Shown: positions 47,196 to 57,892 of the stretch, piece by piece
How the letters are laid out: each line of letters opens with the position of its first letter
Position numbering within the stretch: position 1 is the stretch's first letter
From: Chlorocebus sabaeus
Lineage: Eukaryota > Chordata > Mammalia > Primates > Cercopithecidae
Assembly: GCF_047675955.1 (NCBI RefSeq)
Contig: NC_132909.1
Coordinates: 42,769,931-42,833,930, forward strand
Direction: 5' to 3'
Length of the DNA stretch: 64,000 bases
Made by a program: the position numbers and the translations under genes
Notes under the pieces: model-generated
What the model saw: only the letters and a program-made list of their open reading frames with translations
The model's database searches: none
What the model was told of the DNA's origin: nothing

Positions 47196-48499
47196 TAGTA
47201 CATGTTTACATGTTGTTTTTTAAATACAGACTTATTCAGACATTGCTGCCTTTTGTTTTCTCTGTAAACTTTAAAGAGCCAGCAAAGAATATAAAACTTT
47301 AGGATGGAGATTGAGTTGTCCTTATTTGTACCAGACGTATTTGGTTGTGACAAGAGTGCTAAGTGTAAGGGACCCTGTGCTGTGACTGCTTTCTCTAATG
47401 TTAATAATGCGCCAAGGGGAAGAAACATCATCATTGACAGGGGACTTGTTTAAAACACCCACTCATGGACCCTTTTGAAACCTGCAGAATCACATTACAT
47501 AAAGTGGGGCCAAAATTACCAGTGACTTATAAGCTCGTTAAAGCTTGAGAGGCATTGCTTAGCTTAGTGGTGATCAGCCCAGACTTCTTATTGAGATCAC
47601 GTGGCCAATTTTGCAGAAATCTCTTGTGCCCTCCCCACAGCTTCTGTTTATCATTCTCGATGGAAGCATCTATCATGTCTTAATGAAAGGCCTCATGTGA
47701 CTCTAAGGTGAGGCCAGATTCAGGTATGAGGGCTTCAAAATACATTCATGAGAGTTAAGTTCCACCTTTTGACTAAAGGGTGGTCACAGGGCTGGTTCTA
47801 TTTGGGTTCGGTAGGGACAGGTCAGTGTGGCACATATTTCCTATACTGTAGCAGAAATTGCTAGTGTCTGTGGCAGGGGAGGGCACCTGAGGACAGGAAA
47901 GGAGAAACTTATATTTTCATCTTCATGGAGCATCTCATTGTGCCTGAACTTCTTCTGTTTTAAAGAACAGGAATGGGTGGACTTTTTCTCTTTTTCTGCC
48001 AGCTGATGTCATGCTGGCAGGTGAACACATGGTACTGACACCTTTAAAGGCATATCCTTCAGATGCAGGTGTAATTTGTCCAGAAAATCTCATCTGAGAA
48101 GGAATTCCAGAGAAGTAAGAGATAGAAAAAAAAAGGCTTTTCTTCAGGTAAATATGTCTCAGATGAAGAGCTGTGTCCACTTTGCCTCCTGGACTGCCTT
48201 GCGTTTAGTACTCGCAAACCTTTACCTTTCTACATATATTTTTTCCTCCCTAATAAGTTTGATTTAACTACTTGTTAAAATTCTTATGATAGTCAAGGGT
48301 CTCTGAAAAATATTATTTCCTGTATTCCAGAGCCATCTCTGCATTATCTGTGTCATAGCTTCTTATATGTCATGCAAGATTCCCAGCAAGGATTTATGAT
48401 GTGCAATATTAAAAATGTTCCTTTTGTGGCTGTTGAACATGGAAGGATGAAATTATCAGGCTTCCACTGGGCAAGTTTCTCATAGAAGTTTACTGTTTC

Positions 48500-48797
48500 G
48501 GCTGGGCGCGGTGGCTCACGCCTGTAATCCCAGCACTTTGGGAGGCCGAGGTGGGTGGATCACGAGGTCAGCGATCGAGACCATCCTGGCTAACACAGTG
48601 AAACCCTGTCTCTACTAAAAATACAAAAAATTGGCCAGGTGTGGTGGCAGGCATCTGTAGTCCCAGCTACTCAGGAGGCTGAGGTAGGAGAATGACCTGA
48701 ACCCAGGAGGCAGACAGTGAGCCGAGATCGCCTCACTGCACTCAAGCCTGGGCGACAGAGGGAGACTCCGTCTCAAAAAAAAAAAAAAAAAAAAAAA
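48500..48797 (+). mobile_element. Alu
   Basis: Plus-strand Alu flanked by GTTT.CTGTTTC, with a slightly shortened right arm. Confidence 0.9.
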
Positions 48798-48849
48798 GTT
48801 TCCTGTTTCATGCCTATGAGTCAAATCCATAAATGATAATATCCAATTA

Positions 48850-50620
48850 GTCCTAAAAATGTCCTGAGTTCTTGTTTAGTTTGAGGCAAGGGTAGGGAAA
48901 CAATTCTCTTTCAGGTCCTATTTTTCATTTACCTGCACTGATTAGGTAGCCTAAGCATTTAACTTCAGGTTCTACATACTGAAGTTTCCCTTTTGAAACC
49001 CACAACCCCTCACACTGCAAGTGATTGAGAATGTGTGTAGTCACCTACTTCTTTTACGACTTTACCAGATATGAGAAGATCATCCACATACTGAAGCAGA
49101 TGTATTTGTTTAGGGACTGTGACTTTTTCTAGTACTTGTTCTAGGATCTGAACAAACAGGTTGGGGGAGTCTGCGAAACCCTGGGGCAAGACCGTTCATC
49201 AATATTGTTGTCTCTGCCCCGAATAGAGGTCTTCCCACTCAAAAGCAAATATATCTCAGCTATCCTAAGCCAACGGGCATGCCCAGAAGGCATCCTTCAA
49301 ATCTGTCATTGTAAACCATCGATGATCATATGGAATTTTGCTAAGAATGGTGTAAGGGTTGGGAACAATGGGGTGAGTGGTCTGGACTATTTGATTAATA
49401 GCTCTAAGCTCTTGCACCAATTGATATGATTCATCTGATTTCTTGACAGGCAGGATTGGCATTATTGTAAGGAGACATAGAGGGTTCAAGAAGCCCATCT
49501 TTAATGAGACCCTCAATTACAGGCTTCAGCCTTACTCTGCCCTCTAAAGGAATGGGGTATTGCTTTCTCCTAGTATTTCCCCAGGGGTTTTTAGTTTGAT
49601 ATGTATTGGAGGGATTTAGAGCGTCCCTCTATTTTCTTCCTTTGACCAGACATCAGGATGAATATATTTCTCATCCACAGCAGTAAGTGTAGTGAAAGTG
49701 AGGATTCCTTTAGGGCCCACTGGAAGGTCTATGCCTAGCCTTAAGTCCCTTCCTAGTAGATTAGTTCCTGCTTCAGGAATTAATAAAAATTGAATATGGG
49801 TAAATCAATCTTGATATCTGACTTCTGTGCTTTCTAAAATTTTTTTGCTTAGATCCTTCTCCTTTTACCCCAGAGATTAAAAGTTCTTCTGAAGAGCAGG
49901 TGAGACCAGGTGAAGGGAAACAAACAGAGGAGGGTGAAGCCCCTGAATCGACAAGAAAGGTGATAAATTCACATTTAGGTCCCACCTCCAAATTTATCAA
50001 GGGCTCCTGGTGGGACTCAAAATAAAAGAGGTGGAGCCCCTGACTCCCCTATTGTTCCTCAAAAGTCCTGAGTGTGAGAGTTTCTCTCTCTCTAGTTCAG
50101 GACACTCCCTCTTGAAGTGGTGTGTTTTTTCCACATTGGTAACATCTTGTCCTTCTCCCTTCTCAATCTTAGCATTCTCTGCCCTTGCCCCCCTATACTC
50201 CTTAGGGGGCTTATTAGTTGAGGGCCTTGGCCCTCCAGATGGAGGCTTGGGTCCTCTTAAGACCATTCTAGGCCGGGCGCGGTGGCTCAAGCCTGTAATC
50301 CCAGCACTTTGGGAGGCCGAGACGGGCGGATCACGAGGTCAGGAGATCGAAACCATCCTTGCTAACCTGGTGAAACCCCGTCTCTACTAAAAAATACAAA
50401 AAAACTAACCGGGCGAGGTGGCGGGCGCCTGTAGTCCCAGCTGCTCAGGAGGCTGAGGCAAGAGAATGGCGTGAACTCGGGAGGCGGAGCTTGCAGTGAG
50501 CTGAGATCCGGCCACTGCACTCCAGCCTGGGCGATAGAGCGAGACTCCGTCTCAAAAAAAAAAAAAAAAAAAAAGACCGTTCTAGGCCCCTTATAATCTC
50601 TGGCCCCTTGTCCGGCTAAT
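48850..50620 (-). pseudogene. ERV class I gag-protease-RT remnant
   Basis: Minus-strand provirus fragment in the order gag, protease, reverse transcriptase. Near 50,100-50,140 is a decayed nucleocapsid zinc knuckle (HHFKRECP kept, first Cys lost). At about 49,930-49,955 is the protease LVDSGAS motif. At 49,265-49,516 lies an RT segment with FTMTDLKDAFW, and at 49,073-49,091 the RT YVDD catalytic motif. Frames are broken by stops and frameshifts. LTRs, RNase H, integrase and env are absent, and an Alu interrupts gag. A dead element. Confidence 0.82.
50271..50575 (+). mobile_element. AluY, Old World monkey type
   Basis: Inserted in ERV gag and flanked by AGACC.TTCTA. Carries GAGGTGGCGGGCGCC and GATCCGGCC variants and a clean poly(A). 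Confidence 0.93.
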
Positions 50621-50755
50621 TTTTATATTTTTAGTAGAGACAGAGTTTCACCTTGTTGGCCATGCTGAGGTCTCAAACTCCTGACCTCAGATGATCCACC
50701 TGCCTCGACCTCCCAAACTGCTGGGATTCCAGCCATGAGCCACTACACCCAGCCT
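50618..50755 (-). mobile_element. Alu fragment
   Basis: Left part of a minus-strand Alu beginning at CCGGCTAATTTT. It marks the junction between the ERV and the inverted duplication. Confidence 0.85.
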
Positions 50756-52514
50756 GTTTCTCTATTTTATCAGACAGTTTAAGTGAATGAAACCATACTT
50801 ATACTTGTATGTTAATTTTGTATTTTGCTAATTTACTGAGTGTATTTATTAGACAGGTTTTAATATACTGTTTATGGTTTTTTAAATATAAAATTGTATA
50901 ATCTGCAAAACAGCAACTTTTTACTCATTTTTCTTTAATTTCAATGGATTTAAAAACATTTTTTGACTAATTCTTCTGCCACATTCTTCCAGTGCTACAT
51001 TAAAATAGAAGCATTGACAATGGGCACAATATAGTTTTGTATTGGTGTCTGAAGTTGATGGAGCAAATACCTCTTCAAGTTTTCATACACTGATTTTAGA
51101 AGATAAAGATCGTCTTTTGTTGGGCCCTTAGGGTGATGAGATGCCCTCTGAATTTGTAGTGAAGAGGGGTCGTAGCTTGGTCACAAGGCTGCTGGGTCTG
51201 CAGAAACTGAGTAACTGAACCACTTCAGGAACCCCTGTACAGACCAAGGTCTGCAGGCCTGCCTGCATGGCTATAAATATGTGCCTTCCTCCAGGTCTTT
51301 GGAATGGCAAGACCTCTGCCAGACTGTGGCTGGGAGGAGTTTCGGATGATTACAGAGTAAGTTCAGAATTCTTAGTGGGACCAAGTTGGGTGAACCCTAT
51401 CCTGGTCTGTAGCCAAGAACAGTGGTCAGTTAGTTTTCCATCTGAATGAGGGCCTGCCTTCTGAATAGAACACTTCTCAACCTTAAGCTTTAACAGAGTT
51501 TCACAACTCCATCCCTGGATCTCAAATCTCTCATAGAGGCACTTATTTTAGAGATGACATCTTGCTACATAACCCAGGCTGGTCTCGAAATCCTGGCCTG
51601 AAGCTGTTCTCCATCATTGATGTACCATGTAGCTGTCATTACAAGTGTGAGCCATAATGCCTGGTTCTCTAATAAAGGCATGTATTTATTTCTCTGAGAC
51701 TCACTCTCTCCTTCAGGCTGGAGTGCAGTGGCACCATCTCACCTCACTGCAACCTCCACCTCCCAGGTTTAAGCAATTCTCCTGCCTTAGCCTCCTGAGG
51801 AGCTAGGATTACAGTCGTGTACCACCACAACCGCCTATTTTTGTTTTTTAGTAGAGACAGGGTTTCACCATGTTTGCCATGCTGTTCTCAAACTCCTGAC
51901 CTCGTGATCTGCCCGTGTCAGCCTCCCAAAGTGCTGGGATTAAGGGCATCAGCCACCGTGCCCAGCCAATAAAGGCATTTTTGTCAGGGATGGCTGATTT
52001 TTTTTTTTTTTTTTTTTGCTGTAAGGGGATATCAAAATAGGGCATTTTAAATCTTTTCATCTTACTGATGTCACCCTCCCTGTACCTTCTATTTTCTATT
52101 TCAAATTTGTCGGTAATTTTAGATTTACATATTTAGGACAATATGCTAGAATTTGCATGTTATGTCTGAAGTAAATTACATAATTAATAGGCACTCTATA
52201 TTTACCCAAATAGTTACTTATAAATTTAAGTTTGCTGCAGGCAAGAAGGAATTACAGGATTTTCATCTACTTTCTTCAGCCTATAGCTAAAGAATAACAT
52301 AGTTTATTTCCTAATATTTTCTTTCACATATCAGAGTGCCTAACCCTATTCTGCAAAGTATACGTTTATATTTTCTGTGTTTAACAATGTAAGGCTATTC
52401 TTGGCTTCTCAGGTTGGATTGCAGCAGTTTCATTTTGTGTGAGAATAGCATATATTTTAAACATAACAAGTAACCCTAGTTTCTTTTAAATGCTTATTTA
52501 TTAAAAGCTTCTCA
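50750..52514 (-). repeat. Inverted duplication T, right arm
   Basis: Reverse complement of 6,378-9,335. It includes the L1 start (50,760-50,960), the unique block (50,990-51,545) and the AT-rich end (52,050-52,514). It lacks several left-arm Alus, so it preserves their empty sites. No gene is recognised. Confidence 0.85.
51690..51967 (-). mobile_element. Alu
   Basis: Minus-strand Alu flanked by AATAAAGGCAT; absent from the left arm near 7,195. Confidence 0.88.
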
Positions 52515-52798
52515 CGGCTGGGTGCCGTGGCTCACGACTGTAATCTCAACAGTTTGGGAGACTGAGGCGAGCGGATCACGAGGTCAGGAGATCGAGACCA
52601 TCCTGGCTAACACAGTGAAACCCTGTCTCTACAAAAAATACAAAAAAAATTTAGCCGGGCGTGGTGGCAGATGCCTGTAGTCCCAGCTACTGGGGACGCT
52701 GAGGCAGGAGAACGGAGTGAACCCAGGAGGCAGAACTTGCAGTTAGCTGAGATCGCATCACTGCACTCCAGCCTGGGCGATAGAGAGAGACTACGTGA
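52515..52798 (+). mobile_element. Alu
   Basis: Plus-strand Alu at the outer end of the inverted arm, almost without a poly(A) tail. 52,799-53,230 after it is AT-rich and unassigned. Confidence 0.88.
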
Positions 52799-53230
52799 AA
52801 ATTTTCTGCTGCTTTTGTTATCTACATAAACAAAGATATCACCTGCAAATAATAATTAACTAATTTCCAGTTTTATTCATTACAAATATTTTTATTTAAC
52901 ATCTTTTTTTCTGGCTTAAATTATCTTTCCTTTATGCACCATTTTATACATTCACACAGACATAGGATAATAAAAATATATCCAATTACTTGATTTTGGT
53001 TGAATTTTCATTAAAATAAGTGTTAACAATGATTATTTGTTTTCTGTTTGAAGAGGGCTTTTATTGTTATACTCAAGAGTGTTGTTTCTGGAGACAAAGC
53101 TGCCTATAATTTAATAGGCAGATTCTGAAAAAAATTTGACACATAAGCCATAAAATTTTACATTAATAAATAAGACAAAGCAGAAAGTATAGATTTGCTT
53201 TCAGCATTCTGGGGGTGCTTAGTTTTTTAT

Positions 53231-53297
53231 TAACCACCTTAAATAATTAAGTAACCACCTTAAATAATTAAATAACCACCTTAAATTATTAACCACC
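53231..53297. repeat. 21-bp minisatellite
   Basis: Units TAACCACCTTAAATAATTAA. start at 53,231, 53,252, 53,273 and (shortened) 53,290. It gives an in-frame repeat in a spurious minus-strand frame. Confidence 0.9.
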
Positions 53298-53337
53298 AAA
53301 AAATAATTTGTTTTGTTCCAATAATTGTTCTTTTCTC

Positions 53338-53798
53338 GGAGCAGTGTGAAGAAGAGGCGAGAACGACCCCCGGACCGACCAAAGCCCGCGCGCGCTGCAT
53401 CCCGCGTCCAGCACCTACGTCCCGCCGCCGTCGCCACCATGCCCAAGAGAAAGGCTGAAGGGGATGCTAAAGGAGATAAAGCCAAGGTGAAGGACGAACC
53501 ACAGAGAAGATCCGCGAGGTTGTCTGCTAAACCTGCTCCTCCAAAGCCAGAGCCCAAGCCTAAAAAGGCCCCTGCAAAGAAGGGAGAGAAGGTACACAAA
53601 GGGAAAAAGGGAAAAGCTGATGCTGGCAAGGAGGGGAATAACCCTGCAGAAAACGGAGATGCCAAAACAGACCAGGCACAGAAAGCTGAAGGTGCTGGAG
53701 ATGCCAAGTGAAGTGTGTGCATTTTTGATAACTGTGTACTTCTGGTGACTGTACAGTTTGAAATACTATTTTTTATCAAGTTTTATTAAAAAAAAAAA
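53338..53798 (+). pseudogene. HMGN2P: HMGN2 retrocopy with intact ORF
   Basis: Processed copy of the mRNA for HMGN2, a nucleosome-binding high-mobility-group protein. It has no introns, a GC-rich 5' UTR, a poly(A) of about 13, and perfect 15-bp duplications AATTGTTCTTTTCTC on both sides (53,323-53,337 and 53,799-53,813). The ORF from ATG 53,439 to stop 53,711 gives 90 residues, the normal HMGN2 length. It keeps the nucleosome-binding core (RRSARLSAKPAP) and the basic C-terminal half. Compared with the HMGN2 I know it reads KVHKGKKGK where the parent has KVPKGKKGK. The Kozak context GCCACCATG is kept. The 3' UTR is much shorter than that of the main mRNA. HMGN2 has many retrocopies; no promoter is seen, so expression is doubtful. 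Confidence 0.93.
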
Positions 53799-53813
53799 AA
53801 TTGTTCTTTTCTC

Positions 53814-54487
53814 CTGAAAATAAAAATTTAACCTATGGGAACAATATTCTTACATTCATTTGCTGTTTAAAGCCACTGGCAAAGTGATTAGTAGAGATAT
53901 TACTTTATTATGTACCAAATAGTATATTGCTACCATCTTTTACCTACACCTTTGAGTAAGGTGGGATAGGTTAGTTAGTGGCATAATAATGCTTCATTAA
54001 ATGCACAATAGTCTTAACATAGTAAAAAAACATCAAATTAAATTAAGCTCACTCATAATCTTAACAATTTTTAAATGTACTGCATTTTGTTATACTAATT
54101 TAGTTACAATAAAAGTACAATATACTAATTTAGTTTAATATACTTTTCTCTATAATTATTTCTCACTATAATGTAGAAAAGTATTACTCTGAACACCTAC
54201 CTTATTACATTACTTAATATAGGTTAACTACAAAGAGCCTTTCCACTTATATTTTCATCATACATCTTACATTTTAATGTCCTTGTATAGAAAAGGTCAT
54301 AAATGCCCAACTAATAAAAAAGTATCACTAATATATCTGATGCAGCAAAAATTGAACACATGCTTTCACATGTGAATACAATAATAAAATAACAGCATAA
54401 AGTAATTTGAAAGCTGGATTACATCATTATTCACTTTTCAGAAAAAATTTTTTAAGGAAGCAAGTATACTTTATTTATTTATTTATT
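53814..54487. other. AT-rich unassigned sequence
   Basis: About 670 bp of AT-rich sequence with no recognised repeat or gene. It lies on the 3' side of the minus-strand KZFP finger exon and may include its former 3' UTR. Confidence 0.4.
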
Positions 54488-54773
54488 TTTTGAGATGGAG
54501 TCTTGCTCTGTCACCCAGGCTGGACAATGGTGTGACCTCGGCTCACCGCAATCTCCACCTCCTGGGTTCAAGCAATTCCAGTTCTCTGCCTCAGCCTCCC
54601 GAGTAGCTGGGATTATAGGCGCCCATCACCATGCCCAGCTAATTTTTGTATTTTTAGTAGAGACAGGATTTCACCATCTTGGCCAAGCAGGTCTTGAACT
54701 CCTGACCTCGTGATCCACCTGCCTCGGCCTCCCAAAGTGCTGGGATTACAGGTGTGAGCCACCGTGCCCAGCC
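54488..54773 (-). mobile_element. Alu
   Basis: Minus-strand Alu with a TTTA-type tail, flanked by AAGTATACTTT. repeats with small differences. Confidence 0.9.
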
Positions 54774-54849
54774 GGAACAAGTATACTTTTAATGTAATTA
54801 CAATGCTCCTAAAAATCTACTTTTAGTTATACACAAATAATTTTGTTTG

Positions 54850-55116
54850 TTTGTTTGGAGACGGAGTTTCACTCTTGTTGCCCAGGCTGAAGTGCAATGA
54901 TCTCGACTCTCAACCTCTGCCTCCCAGGTTCAAGCCTCCTGAGTAGCTGGGATTACAGGCATGTGCCACCACGCATGACTAATTTTATATTTTTAGTAGA
55001 GATGGGGTTTCTCTGTGTTGGTCAGGCTGATCTCAAACTCCCGACCTCAGGTGATCCTCCCACCTCGGCCTCCCAAAGTGCTGGGATTACAGGCATTAGC
55101 CACCGTGCCCAGTCAC
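54850..55116 (-). mobile_element. Alu
   Basis: Minus-strand Alu with a TTTG tail and small internal deletions; CACAAATAATT flanks both ends. Confidence 0.9.
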
Positions 55117-55199
55117 AAATAATTATCTAAAAAGTGTTTCCAAATTCATTACATTTCCAGGAATCTTCTTCAATATACATTCCCCGATGTTGAACAAAC

Positions 55200-55762
55200 C
55201 TTGGCAACTGCTTTAGGGTTTCCTTCTAATACAAAATGCGTGCAATAAGATCTGTAATACAAGCAAAGGTACTACAAACCCCTTTATATTTGTAATGCTT
55301 GTCTTCAGAATCAATACTCTTCTTCACCTTAAAGGCTTATATTTTCTGAAAGATTTTTTTCACAATAATTTCTCTTTTATTTTTAATAACTATGAACCAT
55401 CTTACGTTGAGTAAGATGTGATAGGCATTAATGGCTTTTCCATATTCTTTATATTTGTACAATTTTTCTCAAGGATAATAGCTTTCCTGTGAAATAAGGT
55501 GTAAACACTGATTAAAAGTTTTGCCACATTCTTCATACTTGTGCGTGTCTTGGAAGTATGAATTACCTTACCTACAATAAAGTGTGGCAACCATATAAAG
55601 GCTCTGTCACATTTCATACATTTCTATGGTTTCACAGAGTATAATTTTTTTTAATGCGTAGAAAAGTTGGAGGTGTTGGGAAAAGCACTGTCACATCTTT
55701 CAGGTTTGTAGAGTTCCTCTTCAGCATGAATTATCGCCATGTCTCTTAAGAATTGAGAACCT
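55200..55762 (-). pseudogene. Decayed 3' end of the KZFP finger exon
   Basis: Minus-strand sequence with fading C2H2 signals: (A)TGTGGCAAAAC-type blocks near 55,530, and a segment reading YKPERCDSAF near 55,690, which resembles the usual C-terminal finger of ZNF91-type proteins. Stops and frameshifts interrupt every unit. It shows that the finger array once continued past the present stop at 56,506. Confidence 0.75.
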
Positions 55763-56072
55763 GTGGCTGGGAATTGAGGCTGATGCCTGTCATCCCAGGA
55801 CTTTAGAAGCCGAGGTGAGTGGATCACCTGAGGTCAGGAGTTCAACACCAGTCTGGCAAATATGGCAAAAGCCTGTCTCTACTGAAAATACAAAAATGAG
55901 CTGGGCGTGGTGGTGGGCACCTATAATCCCAGCTACTCAGGAGGCTGAGGAAGGAGAATGGCTTTAACCCAGGAGGCAGAGGTCGCAGTAAACTGAGATC
56001 GTACCATTGCACTCGAGCCTGGGTCACAAGAGTGAAACTGCATCTCAAAAAATAAATAAACGAATAAAAATA
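55763..56072 (+). mobile_element. Alu inside the finger array
   Basis: Plus-strand Alu with an AAAT tail, flanked by AAGAA.TGAGAAC.TGT. It splits a decayed finger. Confidence 0.9.
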
Positions 56073-56185
56073 AAAGAACTGAGAACTTGTTACAGGCTTT
56101 GCCACATTCTTCACATTTGTAGGGTTTCTGTCCAGTATGAATTATGCGTAATAAGGGTTAAGAACTTCCTTAAAGAGTTTCGTCG
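56073..56185 (-). pseudogene. Isolated decayed zinc-finger unit between two Alus
   Basis: On the minus strand it keeps a finger start (CKCEECGKA-like, at about 56,090-56,130) and a CTGGACAG linker, with stop codons before it. It connects the intact array to the C-terminal remnants. Confidence 0.75.
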
Positions 56186-56490
56186 GCCAGGCACAGTGGC
56201 TCATGCCTGTAATCCCAACACTTTGGGAGGCCAAAGCAGGCAGACCACCTGAGGTTAGGAGTCTGAGACCAGCCTGAACAACATGGAGAAACCCCGTCTC
56301 TACTAAAAATACAAAATTAGCCAGGTGTGGTGGCACATGCCTATAATCCTAGCTACTCAGGAAGGCTGAGGCAGGAGAGTCGCTTGAATCCAGGAGGCGG
56401 AGGCTGTGGTGAGCCAAAGTTGCACCATTGCACTCCAGCCTGGGCAACAAGAGTGAAACTCGCTCTCAAACAAAAATAAATAAATAATAA
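56186..56490 (+). mobile_element. Alu inside the finger array
   Basis: Plus-strand Alu with an AAATAAAT tail, inserted just beyond the present stop codon of the finger ORF. Confidence 0.9.
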
Positions 56491-56505
56491 TAAAATAAAG
56501 CTTTG

Positions 56506-57560
56506 TCACATTCTTGGTTTCTGTCCAATATGAATTCTCTTATGTTTATTAAGGTCTGAGGACCAGTTAAAAGCTTTGCCACATTCTTTACATTTGTAAG
56601 GTTGCTCTCCAGTATGAGCTGCCTTATGTTCCGTTAGATTTGAGGATGTAGTATAGGCTTTGCCACATTCTTCACATTTGTACGGTTTCTCTCCAGTATG
56701 AGTTCTCCTATGTTTATGGAGGCCTGCAGACCACGTAAAAGCTTTGCCACATTCTTCACATTTGTATGGCTTCTCTCCAGTATGAATTATCTTATGCATA
56801 GTAAGGTGTGAGGACCGGGTAAAGGCTTTGTCACATTCTTCACATTTGTAGGGTTTCTCTCCCGTATGAATCTTCTCGTGTTTACGAAGGATTGAGGATG
56901 AAATAAAGGCTTTGCCACATGTATCACACTTGTATGGTTTCTCTCCAGTATGAATTTTCTTATGTGAAGAAAGAGTTGCAGGATGGTTAAAAGCTTTGCC
57001 ACATTCTTTACATTTGTAGGGTTGTTCTCCAGTATGGATTATCTTATGTGTAGTAAGGGTATAGGAGTACTTAAAGGCTTTGCCACATTCTTCGCATTTA
57101 TATGGTTTCTCTCCAGTATGAATTTTTGTATGTGTAGTAAGGGTACAGAAGTACTTAAAGGCTTTGTCACATTCTTCACATTTGTAGGGTTTCTCTCCAG
57201 TATCAATTTTTTTATGTGCAGTAAGGGTTGAGGACTGGTTAAAAGCTTTGCCACATTCTACATATTTCAAAGTTTTTTTTTCAGTATGTCTTCTCTTCTG
57301 TCTCTTTGAATTTGAAAATTGATGAAAGACTTTCCCATATTTACCACATTGAAACATTTTGCTCTGGGTAGTTGTCAAATATTGGTTAAGTCCATTATGA
57401 CCTCTTTTGTGTACCTCACACTCATCCACGCTTTCACAGCCTTTTTTAAACTGTAAATTGCCACGTCCACATTTTTCAAATTTTCTAAGTATCACTTTTT
57501 GGAAAGAATCTGTTATGCTCTGCTCTGGCTGAAGGTCTTGGGCAAAATGAGAACACATAA
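56506..57560 (-). CDS. C2H2 zinc-finger exon of a minus-strand KZFP, C-terminally truncated
   Basis: Last coding exon of a KRAB zinc-finger repressor. The acceptor TTTCAG (57,566-57,561) is followed by TTATG, in the usual phase, giving V then MCSHFAQDL, the family hallmark. Counting from that Met there are 350 residues: a linker region (1-70), two degenerate fingers (about 71-124; the first lacks its second Cys, the next lacks its first Cys and last His), then eight intact C2H2 fingers (125-343), each 28 residues with TGEKP or TGEQP linkers. DNA-contact residues (-1,2,3,6) are YCTT, YYTT, HATS, SSIK, RSHM, WAGK, TSNE, WSDK. The ORF ends IGQKPRM because an 11-nt deletion at 56,515/56,516 shifts the frame; the family would continue with more fingers. 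KRAB exons should lie right of the window. Such proteins usually silence particular transposons. It could still be translated as an eight-finger protein, or be a pseudogene. Confidence 0.88.
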
Positions 57561-57892
57561 CTGAAAGAAACAACAAAAACACATTACTTCAATTGGTAGA
57601 CTCAGATAAATATACTTTACAAATCTAACTTATAAAGTTATAAAAACTACATAAGCAAGATGACATAGCAAAATACCTCAAGCTGTAATTTCTTCCTGGA
57701 CATATAAATGTAACAAAAACATACTGCCCGAAATACATTTGTGAAAAATTTATAAATGAGTTAAGTGTGTGAAAGGCCCCGGGTGAGCATAAAGCAAACA
57801 GTCACAAAGAAGATAAAGAAAAGTCTGTTACTTATATGCAACAGCTCTTCTTGCTCCCCAGCATAACATTGTGCCTTTAAAAGTAAATTGCC

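Larger units (their letters stand above)
45447..48070. repeat. Tandem duplication block D2' (unit 2)
   Basis: Matches 38,210-41,495. It joins D1' near 45,440 without the 4-kb stretch (34.05-38.2 kb) present in unit 1. It contains one MIR (about 47,075-47,195) and no inverted second arm. No gene is recognised; 48,071-48,499 after it is unassigned. Confidence 0.88.

Noticed and set aside
56983..57231. Plus-strand frame with repeating FATFF motifs
   Set aside because: It is the antisense shadow of the periodic zinc-finger array.
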